From: JAAYJG01 sp964450305
GTDB lineage: Bacteria > Bacillota > Clostridia > DSM-8532
Direction: 5' to 3'
NCBI GenBank assembly: GCA_964450305.1
Contig: CAYVFB010000006.1
Span: forward strand, 1-64,000
DNA length: 64,000 nucleotides
The notes beneath the pieces are model-generated. The model saw only the letters and a program-made list of their open reading frames with translations. It had not been told where the DNA came from and did not search any database. The position numbers and the translations under genes were made by a program. Below, one piece after another: positions 26,910-35,881 of the stretch (the first letter of the stretch is position 1; every line of letters starts with the position of its first letter).

Positions 26910-27989
26910 ATGAAAGAGTTATCTGTGAAACTGGCTCATAAAACATACCCCATCCTCATTGAAAACAACCTGTTTCAAAGGGCAGGAGAGGTCATTCAGG
27001 GCTTCTTTCCCGGAAGGAAGGTTTTTATTGTCACCGACAGTAACCTTGCCTCTGTTTACGGGTCGGTGCTTGTTGAACAGCTTGCGAAACTGAACATTCA
27101 AGCCGGATTGTATACCTATCCGGCAGGGGAAACAAGTAAAAGCCACGAACAGCTCTTAAAAATGTACGAAGTCTTCAGCCAGGCTGAAATCACCAGAAAG
27201 GATGTTGTGGTCGCCCTGGGTGGCGGAGTAACCGGTGACATGACCGGGTTTGCGGCATCCACCTGGCTTCGTGGCACCGGGTTTGTGCAAATTCCAACCT
27301 CTCTGTTAGCCATGGTGGATTCCAGTATTGGCGGCAAGGTTGCGGTGAATCTGCCTGTTGGAAAGAACCTTGTCGGAACCTTCTATCATCCCGAGGTAGT
27401 GCTGATTGATCCTTTGATGCTGAACACCTTGCCCGACAGGCATTTCGCCGATGGAATGGCCGAAGTGATCAAGCATGGCTGCATTCGAGACAAGGAAATG
27501 TTTGACTGGCTGGATAAGCTGGGAAGCCGTAAGGGCTTTATGGAGCATGCGGAAGAGCTCATCTGCCGCAACTGCGATATTAAAAGACAGGTTGTACAGC
27601 AGGATGAACGGGAAACCGGTTTACGGATGCTCCTGAACTTTGGCCACACATTTGGTCATGCCATTGAAAAGGTATTCCATTATGAGAAGTATACTCACGG
27701 AGAGGCTATTTCCATGGGTATGGTGTTTGCAGCCGAGCTGTCCAACAAGCTTGGATATTGCGATGAAGAAGTTGTACGGAAAATACGTGCATTGATAACC
27801 CGGTATCAGTTACCGACAGATTGGCCGGAGGTTGATCCCGAAAAAATAAAGAGTGCCGTTTTACTGGATAAAAAAGCTCAGACCAATGACCTGTACCTGG
27901 TGCTGATCAAGGGTATTGGTGATGCGGTTTTGGAAAAGTATCCAAAACAGAGAGTTGAGGAGTGGATCGATGAAAAACTTAACCATTAA
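26910..27989 (+). CDS. aroB: 3-dehydroquinate synthase
   Basis: I placed the start at ATG 26910 behind AAAAGGAG. A longer frame from 26790 would translate the upstream repeats and is unlikely. The 359-residue product has the NAD-binding GGGVTGDMTGFAAS segment, the QIPTSLLAMVDSSIGGKVAVN motif (metal and substrate binding), HGCIRD and the metal histidines in FGHTFGHAIE. It converts DAHP to 3-dehydroquinate. The end overlaps aroA by 20 bases. Confidence 0.95.
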   Translation: MKELSVKLAHKTYPILIENNLFQRAGEVIQGFFPGRKVFIVTDSNLASVYGSVLVEQLAKLNIQAGLYTYPAGETSKSHEQLLKMYEVFSQAEITRKDVVVALGGGVTGDMTGFAASTWLRGTGFVQIPTSLLAMVDSSIGGKVAVNLPVGKNLVGTFYHPEVVLIDPLMLNTLPDRHFADGMAEVIKHGCIRDKEMFDWLDKLGSRKGFMEHAEELICRNCDIKRQVVQQDERETGLRMLLNFGHTFGHAIEKVFHYEKYTHGEAISMGMVFAAELSNKLGYCDEEVVRKIRALITRYQLPTDWPEVDPEKIKSAVLLDKKAQTNDLYLVLIKGIGDAVLEKYPKQRVEEWIDEKLNH

Positions 27990-29256
27990 GCCATCACGGC
28001 TGTCGGGAACCATTCATATTCCGCCTTCCAAAAGCATGGCGCACCGGGCGGTGATCTGTGCATTCCTGTCCGAAGGGGAGAGCCGGATTGATAATGTGGA
28101 GCTGTCCGAAGATATCATCGCCACCTGTCGTGCCGTTGAAGCTCTTGGTGGGGATATGGATATCCTTGAAAGCAATATTCCAGGCCGAAAGATGCTGGTG
28201 ATCCGTGGCAAAGGAACAGTGAAGATCAAAAAAAAGCTTATCAATTGTGGTGAGTCCGGAACCACTGCCCGTTTTATAATACCGATTACGCGGCTGACCG
28301 CTGATGAGGTTGTGATAACCGGTGAGGGGAAGCTGACCCAAAGGCCTTTCGGTGTTTTTTATGAAATCTTTGATATCAAGAACATTCAGTATCAAACACA
28401 AGCCGGGAAACTTCCTTTAACGATGAAAGGGGCAATTAAGCCAGGTATCTTCAGTATCAGAGGGGATGTCAGCTCTCAGTTTATATCAGGGCTGCTGCTT
28501 GCCTTGCCACTATTGCCGGGTGACTCAGTGATCGAGCTGACAACGCCGCCTGAATCGATAGGTTATATTGATATGACGCTCCAAATGCAAAAAATGTTTG
28601 GTATTCGCATTGATTTTGATCGGGTGGAAAATAAATTTTTCATTCCCGGCTGGCAGAAATATAAACCTCAGCATTATCAGGTGGAAGGGGACTGGTCCCA
28701 GGCGGCCTTTTGGCTGGCAGCCGGGGTAATTTCCGGCCCGGTGGCAATTGACGGGCTAAACCCGGACTCCCTTCAGGGCGATAAGGTAATAGAAGCCTTT
28801 TTACAACGAATGGGGGCTAACCTCGCGTGGCAGGAAAACTTGCTGGTCGCGCAGGAAAGCCGGCTGAAAGGGATTCGAATGGATGTTTCACAGTGCCCGG
28901 ATCTGGTTCCGGTACTGGCAATCCTGGGAAGTGTCGCTGATGGGAATACAGAAATAGTGAATGCGGCAAGGCTTCGAATCAAGGAATGCGACCGTTTGAA
29001 GGCAATCACCACAGAATTGAAGGCTCTGGGGGTAAAAATAACTGAGCAGCAAGACAGCCTTTCAATTGATGGAAATAAGAAGCTAACAGGCGGAAGGGTA
29101 TATGGCTGGAACGATCACCGCATTGTCATGGCAACAGCCATAGCAGCAGCCACTTGTGAGAAAAATACTACGATTGAAGGCTCCCAGGCCGTCAACAAAT
29201 CGTACCCTTCTTTCTGGGAGCATTATCAAGGGTTGGGAGGCAAAGTCTGTGAGTAG
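27970..29256 (+). CDS. aroA: 5-enolpyruvylshikimate-3-phosphate synthase
   Basis: ATG 27970 follows GAGGAG and lies inside the end of aroB, implying translational coupling; the product has 428 residues. The substrate-binding PPSKSMAHRAVICAF motif, the NCGESGTTARFIIP segment, GDVSSQFISGLLLALPLL, RIKECDRL and the C-terminal NDHRIVMATAIAA region are intact. It joins PEP to shikimate 3-phosphate. In the first PEP-site motif the usual glycine-alanine pair is replaced by GESGTT, as in many class II enzymes. Confidence 0.95.
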   Translation: MKNLTIKPSRLSGTIHIPPSKSMAHRAVICAFLSEGESRIDNVELSEDIIATCRAVEALGGDMDILESNIPGRKMLVIRGKGTVKIKKKLINCGESGTTARFIIPITRLTADEVVITGEGKLTQRPFGVFYEIFDIKNIQYQTQAGKLPLTMKGAIKPGIFSIRGDVSSQFISGLLLALPLLPGDSVIELTTPPESIGYIDMTLQMQKMFGIRIDFDRVENKFFIPGWQKYKPQHYQVEGDWSQAAFWLAAGVISGPVAIDGLNPDSLQGDKVIEAFLQRMGANLAWQENLLVAQESRLKGIRMDVSQCPDLVPVLAILGSVADGNTEIVNAARLRIKECDRLKAITTELKALGVKITEQQDSLSIDGNKKLTGGRVYGWNDHRIVMATAIAAATCEKNTTIEGSQAVNKSYPSFWEHYQGLGGKVCE

Positions 29257-30493
29257 CATGTGGGGAGAAAATATCCGAATCTCCATCTTTGGTCAGTCAC
29301 ATGGGGCAGCCATTGGGGTTGTCATCGATGGCCTGCCGCCGGGAATTCCGCTGGACACGGAAAAAATCCATGCGGAAATGGAACGCAGAAGGCCCGGACA
29401 GAACACCTATTCCACACCACGCAAGGAAGGCGACGCGGTTGAAATTGTCAGCGGCTTCCTGAATGGCTATACCACAGGAACGCCTTTGTGCGGAATCATC
29501 CGCAACACCGATAAGCGTTCAAAGGATTATGATGAACTGAAGGACATCATGCGTCCCGGACACGCTGACTATACCGGCAGAATCCGATATAACGGCTTTA
29601 ATGACTACCGGGGCGGCGGCCATTTTTCAGGAAGGCTGACAGCGCCAATCGTGTTTGCAGGTGCCATTGCTGCACAATATCTGGAGCCACTTGGGATTAC
29701 TATCGGAACACATTTGCTGCGCATTGGCAGCATCGAAGATGACGGAATGGATCTGGTCAACATCGGTGCACAGCAGCTGAAAGCCTTCCGTGGTATGGTT
29801 TTTCCGACACTAAATCCGGATGTGGCTCAGAGTATGATGAAAGAAATAGATGATGCCAGAATGGATCAGGATTCGGTGGGAGGTGTGCTGGAAACGGCCA
29901 TCGTAAACCTTCCTGCAGGGCTTGGCTCACCGATGTTTCAGTCGGTGGAGTCCAGGCTTGCCGCCTTTGTGTTTTCCATTCCGGCAACAAAGGGAATAGA
30001 GTTCGGAGCAGGCTTCAGCTTTGGCTCCATGCGGGGCAGTGAAGCCAATGATTTACATGGGGGACAGGTTCCTGTGCAAAAATCTGATAAGCCACAGGCA
30101 GAGTGTCATAAGCTAAGTTCTGACGAAACTCAGCATTCAAATCATTCAGCATCCATCGAATCTGGATTACGTATCAATCCAGGCTGTGAACAGATGGAGT
30201 CTGAAACCTCTTGTCCCGAATTATGTTTCTACCCAACAAAGACCAACAACACGGGCGGGATTAATGGCGGCATTTCAAATGGAATGCCGGTGATTTTCCG
30301 AACCGCTTTCAGGCCTACACCTTCCATCAGTAAACCGCAGCAGGCATTGGACATGAAAACCATGCAGGCCAGGGAGTACAGCATTCATGGAAGACATGAC
30401 CCTTGTGTAGCGGTAAGGGCTGTTCCTGTTATGGATGCGGCAGCTGCGCTGGTTGTGATGGATTTACTACTGGAGCAAAAGAAGTACAGGTGA
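29249..30493 (+). CDS. aroC: Chorismate synthase with in-frame insertion
   Basis: I chose GTG 29249 because GGGAGG lies 8 bases upstream and the N-terminus then reads MSSMWGENIRISIFGQSHG, the usual family start. The start overlaps the aroA stop. Length is 414 residues against a usual 360-390. Conserved parts include RRPGQNTYSTPRKE, GHADYTG, GGGHFSGRLTAP, SVGG, GSMRGSEAND, TNNTGGINGGISNG and GRHDPCVAVRAVPV. Between AND (residue 268) and TNN (residue 332) lie about 63 residues where relatives have about 15. The extra DNA starts with a dispersed palindromic repeat. The loop is usually exposed, so the enzyme may remain active; this is not certain. Confidence 0.93.
   Translation: MSSMWGENIRISIFGQSHGAAIGVVIDGLPPGIPLDTEKIHAEMERRRPGQNTYSTPRKEGDAVEIVSGFLNGYTTGTPLCGIIRNTDKRSKDYDELKDIMRPGHADYTGRIRYNGFNDYRGGGHFSGRLTAPIVFAGAIAAQYLEPLGITIGTHLLRIGSIEDDGMDLVNIGAQQLKAFRGMVFPTLNPDVAQSMMKEIDDARMDQDSVGGVLETAIVNLPAGLGSPMFQSVESRLAAFVFSIPATKGIEFGAGFSFGSMRGSEANDLHGGQVPVQKSDKPQAECHKLSSDETQHSNHSASIESGLRINPGCEQMESETSCPELCFYPTKTNNTGGINGGISNGMPVIFRTAFRPTPSISKPQQALDMKTMQAREYSIHGRHDPCVAVRAVPVMDAAAALVVMDLLLEQKKYR
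30051..30083. repeat. TTTACA...GTGCAAA element inside aroC, copy 2
   Basis: ATTTACATGGG, the GGGGACAGGTTCC core and GTGCAAAAAT match the repeat found after aspartokinase (24800) and at the end of rarA (58796). It is read in frame as LHGGQVPVQK. Confidence 0.78.
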
Positions 30494-30600
30494 CAGACAG
30501 CTAAACGAAGAACCTAAGTGAATTCGTGAGGCAGAATACCCGGGGTTTCGCTTGGAAGTGAGAAAAGCCCCACGGTATCAGGAATTTATCAGGAATTGTT

Positions 30601-30635
30601 CAATGAGCGCTTGCGTGAATTGTGCGCCAAAATGC
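30601..30635 (-). repeat. 35-bp dispersed repeat, copy B
   Basis: This is the inverted partner of 23303-23337 (33 of 35 identical). It lies in the 300-bp spacer between aroC and pheA, which otherwise shows no gene. Confidence 0.75.
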
Positions 30636-30794
30636 AGGCACTTAAGGGCCTCCAGGGAGTGTTCCACGGTTGAAACCTGCCATACACTTCCGAATTACGG
30701 TTTTTAGCCCAAAGGTTAAAATACGTTATAGAGGCATGGGTCTTAGGGCATTTGATTAAACCTAAGACTAATTCAGGATAAGGAGAACGGTTGA

Positions 30795-31937
30795 ATGGAA
30801 TTAAACCTGGATGGAATCAGAGAAAAAATCAATGCAATCGATGAAAAGATGGTGAAGCTTTTCGAAGAACGAATGGAAACCGTATCACAGGTTGCGGTAT
30901 ATAAAAAGCAGCACAACATGAAGATATTGGATTCCGGTCGTGAGAAGGATGTTATCGCGAGGGCTGTATCACATTTACACAATCCAAAGCTTGAAACCTA
31001 TCTGCGATTCTTTATGGATGATTTAATGACACTGTCCAGACAATACCAGCTTTCACAGTTGGGTCACGAACCCGGGAATATCAAGCAGACCGAAAGAACG
31101 CTTCAGCCCGGCACTGTTATCGGCCATTACGGGTCGCCGGGCTCTTACAGCGAAGAAGCCGCCAATTTACACTTTGGCAGCGATATTATCAAAAAACCCT
31201 GTAAGACCTTTGATGAGGTCGTGTGTGCTCTGTTAAAACAGGAGATTGACATTGGCATGCTGCCTGTTGAGAACTCCTCCACCGGGATAATTGCCGCAGT
31301 CATGGACCTGATACGGGATAATCAGATATACATCACCGGTGAACATATCTCAAGGATCTGCCATCATCTGCTGGCGGTACCGGGAACGAAGCTGGAGGAT
31401 ATTCAAACTGTGTATTCTCATCAGCAGGGGCTGGATCAGAGCAGCCATTTTTTGAAAAAGTATCCCTGGGAACAGATAGCCTATAACAGTACCGCCAGCA
31501 GTGCCGAGCTTGTCGGCAGGATGGGGGACAAAACAAAGGCCGCCGTAGCATCTGAAAGCAGCGCGCGTCTTTATGGGCTGGAGATTCTGGTTCCCGATAT
31601 CCACTACAATCAAAACAATTACACCCGTTTTATCAGCATTGAAAGGGAGCCTATTGTCCATGAAAGCTGTAACAAGATCAGCATCGTGATGGACATCGCC
31701 CATAAACCAGGGGCATTGTACACCATCCTCAGGCTGTTCAATGAACGCAGCCTGAACCTGATGAAAATAGAGTCCAGGCCTGTCATCGGTAAACCCTGGG
31801 AGTATTTGTTTTTCTTTGATTTTGAAGGCAGCCTGATGGATCCGGTGGTCAGGGAGCTGCTGGAATGCTTGAAGGATGCGGCCCATGACTTCCGGGTTTT
31901 GGGTAACTACAGGGCTTATGAGCCATCAGGTTGTTAG
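30795..31937 (+). CDS. pheA: Bifunctional chorismate mutase / prephenate dehydratase
   Basis: A 380-residue P-protein. Residues 1-90 form an AroQ chorismate mutase helix bundle (LDGIREKINAIDEKMVKLFEER). The prephenate dehydratase domain starts at GSPGSYSEEAANLHFG (about residue 113) and carries the active-site TRF in NYTRFISIE. A C-terminal ACT domain has GALYTILRLF and ESRP, the phenylalanine-binding motifs, so feedback inhibition by Phe is expected. An AAGGAG site precedes the ATG. It sends chorismate to phenylpyruvate; no prephenate dehydrogenase is present here, matching the Phe bias of the upstream leader peptide. Confidence 0.96.
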   Translation: MELNLDGIREKINAIDEKMVKLFEERMETVSQVAVYKKQHNMKILDSGREKDVIARAVSHLHNPKLETYLRFFMDDLMTLSRQYQLSQLGHEPGNIKQTERTLQPGTVIGHYGSPGSYSEEAANLHFGSDIIKKPCKTFDEVVCALLKQEIDIGMLPVENSSTGIIAAVMDLIRDNQIYITGEHISRICHHLLAVPGTKLEDIQTVYSHQQGLDQSSHFLKKYPWEQIAYNSTASSAELVGRMGDKTKAAVASESSARLYGLEILVPDIHYNQNNYTRFISIEREPIVHESCNKISIVMDIAHKPGALYTILRLFNERSLNLMKIESRPVIGKPWEYLFFFDFEGSLMDPVVRELLECLKDAAHDFRVLGNYRAYEPSGC

Positions 31938-31956
31938 GTTCACTCAGGAGGAAACT

Positions 31957-32763
31957 ATGCAATACGGTTTGATTGGAGAAAAGCTATCCCACAGCTACTC
32001 GCCGCAAATCCACAGGGCCTTCTTTGAAATTACCGGGATAACCGGTGAATACAAGCTTTTTGAGCTGCAAAAACATGAACTGCATGCATTTCTTAACCGT
32101 TCGCTGCAGCAAGGCTTTAGGGGCTTGAATGTGACCATACCGTATAAGTCAGAGGTTATTCCGTTCATGGAACAAATTTCTTATGAAGCCGCAAAAATCG
32201 GGGCCGTGAACACAATCCTGCTGCAAGGCTCGCTTTCAGGCTTTAATACCGATTACTTCGGCATTGATTATACCCTTCGGAAAAACAGGATTCAGCTCAG
32301 CAACACAAAAGCTCTGATCCTCGGAAGCGGAGGCGCGGCAAAGGCAGTTGCGGCATACCTTTTAGATTCGGGCATCTCCGGTTTGTTTATTACAAGCAGA
32401 AACCCTGCAGCAACACAGGGAAAATTCCCCTTAGCGAAAGCAATCTCTTCTGATGAAATTGAAAACTATCAACCTTTTGATTTGATCATTAACACAACAC
32501 CGGTCGGCATGGCTCCAAACCCCGGTGTTTCGCCGATTACCTTTGAGCAATTGAAAGGTACGGGTTTTTTGTTTGATTTGATTTATAACCCCGGCCAAAC
32601 CGAACTGATGAAAATGGCCGATGGGCTGGGTATTCCGAATGTCAACGGCCTTTACATGCTGGTTGCTCAGGCGGTTAAGGCGCAAGAGATCTGGAATGGG
32701 GAAGGTTATGGTTTGGATATGGTTGACGCAATCCTGAGAAGAATGGATGAGGGTTTGGTATGA
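31957..32763 (+). CDS. aroE: Shikimate dehydrogenase
   Basis: ATG 31957 follows CAGGAGG and gives 268 residues. Substrate-binding KLSHSYSPQIHRAFF, the catalytic-lysine segment NVTIPYKSEV, GAVNTI, the NADP-binding LGSGGAAKAVAAYLLDSG and NTTPVGMAP motifs are intact. It reduces 3-dehydroshikimate to shikimate. The stop codon overlaps the aroK start as ATGA. No aroD or aroQ dehydratase gene is seen in the cluster, so that step is encoded elsewhere. Confidence 0.95.
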   Translation: MQYGLIGEKLSHSYSPQIHRAFFEITGITGEYKLFELQKHELHAFLNRSLQQGFRGLNVTIPYKSEVIPFMEQISYEAAKIGAVNTILLQGSLSGFNTDYFGIDYTLRKNRIQLSNTKALILGSGGAAKAVAAYLLDSGISGLFITSRNPAATQGKFPLAKAISSDEIENYQPFDLIINTTPVGMAPNPGVSPITFEQLKGTGFLFDLIYNPGQTELMKMADGLGIPNVNGLYMLVAQAVKAQEIWNGEGYGLDMVDAILRRMDEGLV

Positions 32764-33272
32764 ATTCGAAGAACATTGTGCTGATTGGCATTATGGGCTG
32801 CGGAAAAACTGCAGTGGGGAAAGCCGTAGCGGAACGGTTAAAGCTGCGGTTTATCGATCTGGATGAATATATTGAAAGCAAGTGGGGCAGCATTCCCTCC
32901 CTGTTTGAAAAAGGAGAGGAATATTTCCGGGACATTGAAACCAAAGCTCTCAAAGAGGTCAGCAAAGTGGACGGCGCAGTGATTGCAACCGGCGGAGGGG
33001 TTATCAAAAAAGAAGAGAACATCGCTGTGTTAAAGGAACAGGGAACTCTGTTTTTTTTGGATCGACCTCTGGAAGACATTCTTGATGATATCGACACCGA
33101 TCACAGGCCTTTGCTGAAGGATGGAAAAAACAAACTGGTGGATTTGTTCGATGAGAGATACCCGCTGTATATAAAGGCCTGCGATATCCATGTACGGGAG
33201 ACGAATACACTGGAAGATGCGGTAAATCAGGTGATCCGGGAATGGAGGAACCAACGCCCGGATAACCGATAG
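32760..33272 (+). CDS. aroK: Shikimate kinase
   Basis: A 170-residue P-loop kinase with Walker A GIMGCGKTAVGKA, the shikimate-binding DLDEYIE and the conserved ATGGGVI segment. It phosphorylates shikimate before the AroA step. It overlaps aroE by 4 bases, which implies coupled translation, and is the last gene of the aromatic supraoperon. Confidence 0.95.
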   Translation: MNSKNIVLIGIMGCGKTAVGKAVAERLKLRFIDLDEYIESKWGSIPSLFEKGEEYFRDIETKALKEVSKVDGAVIATGGGVIKKEENIAVLKEQGTLFFLDRPLEDILDDIDTDHRPLLKDGKNKLVDLFDERYPLYIKACDIHVRETNTLEDAVNQVIREWRNQRPDNR

Positions 33273-33367
33273 CAGTTAAAAAGCAGCTATGACTCCACAA
33301 AAAAAGTGTTGAATAGTTATGCACCTGGATGTATAATTATGCAAATGAAAAAAGGAGCGTGAATGGA

Positions 33368-33796
33368 ATGAATGCTTCAGAGCTTAACTTCGCAAACACA
33401 ATTGAAGAGCACGAGTATAATCATTTAAGAAGGTCGGTTGGCTGGCCTGAATTATCTTCCAGGCAAATCACCGCAAGCCTGAAAAACTCTGCTTTTTTTG
33501 TTGCCGCAATGCTTGGGGACAGGCCCATCGGCATCACTCGCGTGGTTAGTGACGGCGGCTATATCGCTTATATTGCAGATGTGATCGTGTTACCGGAATT
33601 TCAGCGAATGGGCGTTGGAAAAACCATGGTCGGTATGGCGATGCAATATATCTCGGACAATATGTGTGAAGGGGAGACCGTTTTTGTAAACCTGATGTCC
33701 GCAAAGGAAAAGGAGCCCTTTTACAAGTCCTTTGGTTTTCAGGAAAGGCCCAATGATAAGCATGGCGCCGGTATGACTCAGTATATAAAAAAGTAA
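33368..33796 (+). CDS. GNAT-family N-acetyltransferase
   Basis: The start at 33368 (142 aa) is preceded by AAAGGAG at a usable distance. The acetyl-CoA-binding motif is visible in VIVLPEFQRMGVGKTMVGMAM (V/I-x-x-x-Q-x-x-G-x-G pattern). The substrate is unknown. It lies 17 bp before the GH88 gene and may be co-transcribed with it by chance or function. Confidence 0.85.
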   Translation: MNASELNFANTIEEHEYNHLRRSVGWPELSSRQITASLKNSAFFVAAMLGDRPIGITRVVSDGGYIAYIADVIVLPEFQRMGVGKTMVGMAMQYISDNMCEGETVFVNLMSAKEKEPFYKSFGFQERPNDKHGAGMTQYIKK

Positions 33797-33812
33797 TTCT
33801 GGGAGGGCTCTG

Positions 33813-35000
33813 ATGAAGCAGATTACAGATGAAGGAATTCGAAATCAACAAAAATACAGTCTCAAACCAGCAGTGGACAAACCATATGTTGAACAGGCTA
33901 TCCATTTCATCCTGCATAAAATGGATGAAAACCTTGCTGCCTTCACAGAGTTTTTCCCAGGCCCGGTCAGCTTCGGAAATATCTACAAACCCACCGAAAA
34001 CACCGATTGGACAACATCCTTCTGGACAGGAATGCTTTGGCTGGCATACGAAGTAACGGGTGACCCCAAATACAGGCGGGTTGCGGAAATTCAACTGCAA
34101 AGCTTTCGTGCCAGGGTGGTAAACAGAATCGGCACCGATACACATGACCTGGGTTTCTTATACACCCTGTCCTGCATGGCAGCCTTTAAGCTGACAGGCA
34201 GTGAACAAGCCAAAGAAACAACCTTGATGGCAGCAGAGCTTTTAACCGAACGATATTATGATAAGGCAGGTATCCTTCAAGCCTGGGGGGATTTAAACGA
34301 TCCGTCGCAGCGGGGAAGAATGATCATCGACTGCCTGATGAACCTGCCCTTGCTGTACTGGGCATCCGATGTGACCGGTGATCAGAAATTCCGCAGCATG
34401 GCATACTCCCATGCCAAACAGGCAGCCAAATATATTGTTCGGGAAGATGCTTCCTGCTATCATACCTTCTATATGGAACCACAAACCGGGGAACCGATAG
34501 GGGGAAAGACCTGCCAGGGCTTCTCCGACGATTCCTCCTGGGCCAGGGGACAAGCCTGGGCCATATATGGCTTCCCATTAAGCTATATTTATACCGGCGA
34601 CGAAAGCTTTTTGGATATTGCGGTGAAAATGGCGAATTACTTTATAAACCGACTGCCGCAGGATGATGTATGCTATTGGGATTTGATATTTACACAAGGC
34701 AGTCAGGAGCGCGATAGCTCCTCTGCAGCCATTGCAGCCTGCGGTCTGCTTGAATTGAGCAAGCATTTGCCAGTAACCCATCCAAACAGAACGATTTACG
34801 AAAATGCCGCATTGAAAATAATTGAATCCCTCACAGAGGGGTATACGACAAGGACACACCCAAATTCAAACGGCATCCTGCTGCATGGCGTATATAACAG
34901 GCCCGGCTACTGCGGTGTTGATGAATGCTGCATTTGGGGAGACTATTTCTATTTTGAAGCACTTGTAAGGCTGCAGAAGGAATGGAATCTCTACTGGTAA
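33813..35000 (+). CDS. GH88 unsaturated glucuronyl hydrolase
   Basis: A 395-residue cytoplasmic protein (no signal peptide) of glycoside hydrolase family 88. It has an (alpha/alpha) barrel and the two expected acidic residues, Asp112 in THDLGFLY and Asp173 in MIIDCLMNLPLLYW. Other family segments are WTTSFWTGMLWLAYE, SSWARGQAWAIYG and GDYFYFEALVRL. The family removes 4,5-unsaturated uronic acid from oligosaccharides released by polysaccharide lyases. It is followed by a two-component system and a sugar ABC importer, so the locus probably handles imported unsaturated uronate oligosaccharides. Confidence 0.9.
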   Translation: MKQITDEGIRNQQKYSLKPAVDKPYVEQAIHFILHKMDENLAAFTEFFPGPVSFGNIYKPTENTDWTTSFWTGMLWLAYEVTGDPKYRRVAEIQLQSFRARVVNRIGTDTHDLGFLYTLSCMAAFKLTGSEQAKETTLMAAELLTERYYDKAGILQAWGDLNDPSQRGRMIIDCLMNLPLLYWASDVTGDQKFRSMAYSHAKQAAKYIVREDASCYHTFYMEPQTGEPIGGKTCQGFSDDSSWARGQAWAIYGFPLSYIYTGDESFLDIAVKMANYFINRLPQDDVCYWDLIFTQGSQERDSSSAAIAACGLLELSKHLPVTHPNRTIYENAALKIIESLTEGYTTRTHPNSNGILLHGVYNRPGYCGVDECCIWGDYFYFEALVRLQKEWNLYW

Positions 35001-35113
35001 AAAGTTGTTGAACCATATAACCCAATTGTGATAATGTAATAGAAGGGTTGGCAGGATTCACCAGAATAAACAGGCAGGTCGAGGCGATTAATTTCTTGGA
35101 AAGGATATCTTTC

Positions 35114-35881
35114 ATGTACGGCATGGTGATCGCAGATGATGAATTGATGATCCGCAAGGGCTTGATATCAATCCCCTGGAATGATTACGATATTGAGGTC
35201 CTGGGGGTTGCCAGTGATGGCGAACAGGCGCTTTCGCTGTTTAAATCCGAATGCCCGGAAATTCTGTTAACCGACATCCGCATGCCCGGGATTGACGGTT
35301 TGAAGCTGATTGAAGCCGCAAAAGCCGAGAATCCTGAAATCCAGGCCATCCTGCTGACCGGCTATGAGGACTTCAATTATGCCCGTGAAGCCATTCGGCT
35401 TGGAGCAATCGGTTACATCCTGAAGCCTTCCGACCCTGACGAAATCATTGAAATCGTCAATAAAGCCAAACACAACCTGCAGACCTTTGGCAGGAACAAT
35501 TCCAGCCATGGAAAATCAACCTCCATCAGGAATAAAGCTATCGGAAAACTATTCGATTATATGGAAAAGCATTATACGCACGAAATTACTCTGTATACCG
35601 CGGCAGAATACTTACATATGAACCACATCTACGTTAGCAGGCTGTTCAAAAAGGAAATTGGGAAAACCTTTCTGGACGCTTTGACTACCATCCGTATGAA
35701 AAAAGCCTGTGAGCTTTTAGCAGATAATGACAACAGGATATATGAAATCGCTGAAAAGGTAGGCATTCAGGATTCGGGCTACTTCAGTCAGGTATTCAGA
35801 AAACATTATGACATGACACCCTCCGAGTATAGGGACAAGCTTTTTTCAACCACAAGCGGGTTCGGTGAGGATCGGGAATGA
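35114..35881 (+). CDS. YesN-type response regulator (REC + AraC)
   Basis: ATG 35114 gives 255 residues, which is short for the YesN type (often about 500). The receiver domain has the acidic pair at residues 8-9 and the phospho-acceptor Asp54 in LLTDIRMPG. An AraC HTH domain occupies the C-terminus (TLYTAAEYLHMNHIYVSRLF; GIQDSGYFSQVFRKHYDMTP). The middle domain of long YesN proteins is absent. Its stop overlaps the sensor kinase start as ATGA. It likely activates the adjacent sugar transport genes. Confidence 0.93.
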   Translation: MYGMVIADDELMIRKGLISIPWNDYDIEVLGVASDGEQALSLFKSECPEILLTDIRMPGIDGLKLIEAAKAENPEIQAILLTGYEDFNYAREAIRLGAIGYILKPSDPDEIIEIVNKAKHNLQTFGRNNSSHGKSTSIRNKAIGKLFDYMEKHYTHEITLYTAAEYLHMNHIYVSRLFKKEIGKTFLDALTTIRMKKACELLADNDNRIYEIAEKVGIQDSGYFSQVFRKHYDMTPSEYRDKLFSTTSGFGEDRE

